Source: Nymphalis io
Taxonomy: Eukaryota; Arthropoda; Insecta; Lepidoptera; Nymphalidae
Length of the DNA: 64,000 nucleotides
Direction: 5' to 3'
Assembly (NCBI RefSeq): GCF_905147045.1
Contig: NC_065918.1
Location: 12,710,001 to 12,774,000, forward strand
The notes beneath the pieces were generated by a model. That model was not told the DNA's origin and did no database searches. It was given only the letters and a program-made list of their open reading frames with translations. The position numbers were made by a program, and so were the translations under genes. Below, piece by piece: positions 50,836-57,900 of the stretch (positions are counted from its first letter, which is position 1; every line of letters begins with the position of its first letter).

Positions 50836-53800
50836 CGGTATATATATATTTATATATATATAAATATATACCGTAACAGCCTGTGAATGTCCCACTGCTG
50901 GGCTAAAGGCCTCCTCTCTTCTTTTTGAGGAGAAGGTTTGGAGCTTATTCCACCACGCTGCTCCAATGCGGGTTGGTGGAATACACATGTGGCAGAGTTT
51001 CAGTGAAATTAGACACATGCAGGTTTCCTCACGATGTTTTCCTTCACCGTAAAGCACGAGATGAATTATAATCACAAATTAAGCACATGAAAATTCAGTG
51101 GTGCTTGCCCGGGTTTGAACCCACGATCATTGGTTAAGATTCACATGTTCTTACCACTGGGCCATCTCGGCTCTTATATATATACTATTTAGATTATCTT
51201 TTTATTTTATTTAAATTAGCTTTGCTGACCGACATTATAATATATCATCCAACTCATATCAAAGCGTGTCAACCTTTTTTGTTGATATTTTTAGCAACGT
51301 CGGGTTAGTAAAAAGTAAAACCGATAAATTGCTTTTAATGCATAGGTGGAGACACTGATTCACTAAATTTAAAAGAGACAGCCAAATTAATTGCGCTAGC
51401 TGCCATTTTGAATTTTTAGGTAGCGAGATGACCCAGTGTTTCAATTACGGACAAGCACCAAATCATATACCACACTATAGACATGTATATACACATTACC
51501 GACCCGCATTGAATCAGATTGGTTGACTATGCTGCAAATTTTCTCCTCGATAGGAAAGGAGTCTTTAGCCCAGCAGTGGGATATATAAAAGCTATTATTA
51601 TACTATACTTTTAAACTATACATATTTTCTATAACTTGATTACTTACGAGTATATACGATTTCAACAATAAAAATAATAAAAGTCCAGTTGATATTTCTT
51701 GCCATTTTAAATTTCTAGTACGACGCTTAGACTAAAAGAAACACCATTAATAGCAAAATTAATTGGTATTGATCAATATCGCGACGTTGAATTTTTAATA
51801 TATCCACCGTCACTTTACTTACAAAACTAAATTTTCAAAGCATACGGCATCAATTTTTACTTGTTACTTTCAGTTAGATTCTATAATTAATCTACTTGAA
51901 ATAATTCTGAAAGAACTACTTTAAAAGCTAAAAGACGACTACGGAAAAAATGCGCCCGTTGTTGTCCTGTTGCCATTAGAGATTTTTTTAAAACCCTTTC
52001 GCTTTATATTTTTATAAAGATAAAAAGCTTTTGGTGCTTACTACATTTTCAAAAACGTGATTATTTTGCATGTCAGACAAATTGTACACATATATATATA
52101 TATATATATATTAGGATAGTAATGAATAGTATATTCCTTTAATGTTACGCGTAGTAAATCATATACATGTATCTGCAAAGATTTTCTATGACGTCATTTA
52201 AAATTCTAACAAGAAATTTTCATCCAGTCACATCTTCAATGATCGATAAGATTGTTAAGCCGGATTGCGGTCCCACGGGACTACTAATGCACAGGAATAT
52301 ATATTACCTGCACTTTGTATATTTATTTATTTATTAAGTAGGAAGCCAACGTGATGAAATTAATTTTTAACGTTAACATTTTTTTTGGCATTTTCAAATA
52401 TATACTATACATAGAAAAGTTAGTAGGCTTACACTGCTAAAAAAATTAATTTGTCCTTTGCGGCGGCAAAGTTGAGGAAAACCATTGGCTCAGCCATTAA
52501 CTATAAGAATGAGGGCATCGATATTACGAAATTATTCAATAATACCTAATGCTCGCTGTTCTAAAAGAAAACATAAACTTTTAAGATCTTTCAGAAACAG
52601 TAATAGGATTATGGCATTTACCTGATTTTGAAATTTTACAACAAACAAACAACATTTATAAGTACGCTTGTATATTTCTAATATATCATACATTTGCGAA
52701 ATCCATCTTTGATTTGTAAAAAGCAATAAATAAAACACGATTTCCTTTCCAAACGAGAAATGAAAAATATAATTTCGAATGAAATTTCTAGGTCTTCTAT
52801 TCATTTTTATATTAACTTGTTAAATATATCTTTTAAATCAAGTTTTCTATATTACTAATATCAGCGTTGTAATTTAAATGAATAAATAGTATCGAATTAA
52901 ACAAACAGTGCTTATACTACAAACAATGTATTTGATTAACACACCTTGTGATTATTGTTATAGCGAAAGAGTAACTAATGAGTTTCTATCCGGTGTTTCT
53001 CCGTCTACATTCCGAACCGGTTGTAAATATACTTTTAATATAATGGCTGTAAAATGGCGATTAAACAGTTCTTTTAAAACCCTATTTGATTTTTAAAAAG
53101 CAATAAATAAAACACGATTTCCTTTTCAAACGAGAAATGAAAAATATAATTTCGAATGAAATTTCTAAGTTTTCTATACATTTTATATTAACTTGTTATA
53201 TATAACTTTTAAATCAAGTTTTCTATATTACTAATATCAGCGTTGTAATTTAAATGAATAAATGTTACGAAATTTTTCATATTTCAAAATACAGTGACCG
53301 AGAACACAATATATGCGAATGTCCGATTAAATATTTCAAGAGCGATGTTCAGTCTGTGACCCGGTCGCGTCGTATCGAGTTCACGACCAATGCACGAGGG
53401 TAACCTACTTACTTAACGCCGACTTAAATTATCGAATACGCGTTGCAATATTACGTACACATGTTATGGGCAAACGTTGCGTTCATTGGCTTTTGTAAGT
53501 AGTTGAATAATTAATAATAATCAATACTATTCTTTTTAACAATAAAACAGAACTTGTTTGCTTGCTTGATAAAAACCGTCCTGTCCACTGTACGATTTCA
53601 ACGATTAATTTTGAGAATATTAACTGACTTTAAAAACACATAACGAAATTGTCTGTACGTCTAACGAGAGTAATCAAAGATTGTTGAATATATTGAAGAA
53701 GTTATTCCTATATCACTTTTTTAATAAATTAAATTATTTGGCGATATCAGACTGGTGGTAGGGCTTTGTGCAAGCTCGTCTGGGTAGGTACCACCCACTC

Positions 53801-54913
53801 ATCAGATATTCTACCGCAAAACAGCAATACTTGATATTGTTGCGTTCCGGTTTGAAGGGTGAGTGAGCCAGTGTAATTACAGGCACAAGGGACATAAAAT
53901 CTTAGTTGGTGGCGCATTGGATATGTAAGCGATGGTTGACATTTCTTACAATGCCAATGTCTAAGAGCGTTGGTGACCACTTACCATCAGGTGGCCCATA
54001 TGCTCGTCCGCCTTCCTATTCTATAAAAAAAAAAAAGACCGTTTTGACTTTGGAATGAAATTAAAAAAAAATATAAAAAAATTCATTAATCTTCTTAATT
54101 AATTAGATATAATGGTTGAACTATGCGCATTAAATTAAAATAGGTATATCTTATCATTCTGATAAAGCTTGCAAGAGTATTAAGACAATCTGGCAGGTGT
54201 TATTAATAATATTGAAATCTGTTCAATATTGTTTCCCAAGAATATAAGCGGCACATTACATTAGATTAGGTTATGTGATGTTTGACTTTATTATTTATTT
54301 AAGTAGAGGTTTCATTTTGTTTTAGATGTTAAAAGCTTCTTTTTTTACACTAAAGTAATTCATGTTTATAAGTTACGCAGTTCCACTTTTATTATTTAAT
54401 TGTAAAGTTTTTACTTTCGGATGGATGAAAACAGCTATTTTATTTATCTTAACTGAAGTGTAATGAGGTGTTTACAGTAATTTATTTGCAGCAAGTTTTG
54501 TTTGCTTTTAAATAATTTTGCATTACTCTGTACAAGTTTTAATTTTGTATTATATATTCTTTTAGCATTCACTTATGTAAAAATCGCTAGAAAACCAAAA
54601 TAAAAAAAAAGAATATAAAAATTAAAAAACAACATATACATTTCTTCTGTTTAAGTGAGGTGAAATACGCTCCAAATGGGATTTACAATAATTATTGTAT
54701 TTAAATGTTTCGAGTGACGTCACGTCGATAAAGTAACGCAGTAAATAATCAAATAGTACATAATAAAGATTTTAAAAGAACTAAATAATAAATATTTTCG
54801 CTTAAAATTACAGAAACAACGTAACACAACAAATTGGCTACACCTCAGATTGTCAATCACCAATCTTTATAGAAATTATTTATCATTTAATTAATATATA
54901 TATATATATATAC

Positions 54914-54958
<45 letters not shown>

Positions 54959-57900
54959 GATACCATACAATATATATATATATGAAACCGAAAACTTAAT
55001 AAATAACAATATATATATATATATATTGTATGGTATCTCTTATTTATTAAGGTTTGATCTTTTTGCGTTCTCGTATCGTTCAACCGATTGAGTTGGAACT
55101 TTGTAGTTGTTGGCATTCGCGTGAGCTTTGCTTACATAGCACCTTGCAATAGGTATCGCCCGAGTTCCTGGTGTCGGAAAATTGTTTACGAATAAATTTA
55201 AAGGGCCGTCGCAATTCAGGTCGAACCTCTTGCGTACTTGTGTTTTATATAAAACCGTATCCAATATTGGAGTTCAAATCAAATCAAAAATATTCTTTAC
55301 TAATTTCCACCCGTGGCTTTACTTGGATATGAGTGGGAGAGGCGTTCGGTACCTTACGTCCTTTTGTGGTACACAACCAACCTGACAACGTGGAAGCAAA
55401 ATATCATTATTATACATGATATTAAGTAGTTAAGACGTAAAAGCGTAACAAACAGACAAAGTTATATTCGGCTTTGAAATATTAGTAAGGATTCAAGTAA
55501 GCTCTTATAAGCTTCTGTATCGTGATGTTATAGAATTCCATCGAGTAAAACCAATAAGAAACTCATTAGTAAGTAGTTATTATTTTTCTGAAATGAAATA
55601 CATAGTCTCGTATACATATGTACAAGGTGACATACTACACCTCCAGTTTCTGAAACGCAAATCAATATCAGATTAACTTTGAATAAATTAGAGAATCTGA
55701 ATAGCCATTGATCGATGGAACCCTATGACGTAATAGGTAATTAATAAGGTCCAGTATTTATTCAGATTAGTAATAAACAGTTTTGGAGAATCAATCATTC
55801 CTACATCTCACGACCAATAGGCGGCTTGGGCTCTTTGAAAAATAGCCTCTACAAAGAATAAATATTTTATTATTAATGAGAAAATATAAAAGATTACATC
55901 TACATATCGATAAAGGAAGTTGAATACTCTTTCGTATGCCATTTTATTTATCTGTTCACGTTATCGATTATTACAATCGACGAATTTGAATCCTATAACA
56001 ATGATACGCCTCTTGTAATTTACTATCAATATATAATACAAAGTTTATATAATAACGTCAATAGAAAAACAACGATAATTTATTTTAAAAATATATATTT
56101 TAATGTGTATTATTACCTACATGATTGTTTTATTTATACATACGTATTTAATATATATTTTTGTATATGTTATTTCATATATACTTTTTCCTGCGAATTC
56201 ATTCAAGTGAAACAGTAATAGCCTCTCTCTCTCAACTTTTGAGGGGAAAGTTAGAGTTTACTCCACCACGCTGATCCAATGCGTAATAAATATATACTAA
56301 TGGAATTTATATGGAATAGCGTATGGCAACTAGAAAAAATCCAAATAAAATTGTTCAAACGAGTTACATCATATTAACGTATAACCATCGATACAAGCAT
56401 AAATAATAAAAAGAACGGTTCCCTTGGTAGCGATTTATTATTTATTAACTGGTGGTAGGGCTTTGTGCTAGCTCGTCTGGGTAGGTACCACCCACCCATC
56501 AGATATTCTACTGCAAAACAGCAGTACTTGATATTGTTGTCTTCCGGTTTGAAGGATGAGTGACCCAGTGTAATTACAGGCACAAGGGATATAAAATCTT
56601 AGTTCCCAAGGTTGGTGGCGCATTGGCTATGTAAGCGATGGTTGACATCCAACATGCCAATGTCTAAGGGCGTTTGGTGAGCACTTACCATCAGGTGGCC
56701 CATATGTTCGTCCGCCTTCCTATTCTATAAAAAAAAAAAATTATGCTTAAGTAATTTCGTGTTCAAATTAATGCGACTGGACATTCCTTCAATCGTTTTA
56801 ATGAATAATTTTTTTATATAAAGGTGTTTCAGGTTTTAAAATAGCACATAGGACAGCTTTTATCGCGGAATTTATCCTAGGTTCCTGTGTGAAATATTCA
56901 TAGCAAAATTATGTGATTAATTCCTCTGGCTTAAACATGTCGTTCATAGTTAAATAAAATTTCGCCAAACGGGCTATTGGATATCAAACTCTACGTGTTT
57001 TGTCTGTGTGTAAATAAACAAAACATAAATACTAATAATAACACTACAGATAGTGTCAGTTATCGAATTTAAATATCCGTATCCGTAGCAGCCTGTGAGT
57101 GTCCCACTGCTGGGCTAAAGGCCTCCTCTCCTCTTTTTGAGTAGAAGGTTTTTGGAGCTTATTCCACCACGCTGCTCCAATGCGGGTTGGTGGAATACAC
57201 ATGTGGCCGAATTTAGAGAAATTAGACACATGCAGGGTTGTCACGATGTTTTCCTTCACCGTAAAGCACGAGATGAATTATAATCTCAAATTAAGCACAT
57301 GAAAATTCAGTGGTGCTTGCCCGGGTTTGAACCCACGATCATCGGTTAAGATTCACGCGTTCTTACCACTGGGCCATCTCGGTATATATGTATGTTATAT
57401 ACCTCTTATGTATTTACAATATCGATAACATATGTATAGGCGCGTGTACGCAAAATATTCCGTGTAAATTGTTACCCTTGAATGAAATATAAAGAGGGAA
57501 GAGAAATTTGTAAATTTTTAAGTATTACTTGTGGACAGAACTATATGATTCACCGATACATCGATGATAGACAAAAGTTACATCGACTAACATAAATCGA
57601 TTAAAATAAATTATCGGAAAGAATTTTTGAACGTAATATCTTCGACAAAAACCTGCATTTTACGCTAATTCTATTACCACATACATATACATATATATAC
57701 CCCTTGTTTTTACCACAACAAATTGTTATTATACAATATCGTAATAGTTATTGCATTTGCATTTATCTGTCGCATTTGAAATCTGATCGGACGCTTGACC
57801 TATTCTACATTATATAATATATTTATTAAAATACAGAAGTCTCTACAGTAAAATGTTCACCCATGTTTTGCTAACCGTACCTCAATCTGTAGGTCGTTAA

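Noticed and set aside
50659..51075. 138-codon minus-strand ORF with Ile-Tyr repeats
   Set aside because: It consists of SINE B sequence plus a TA microsatellite.
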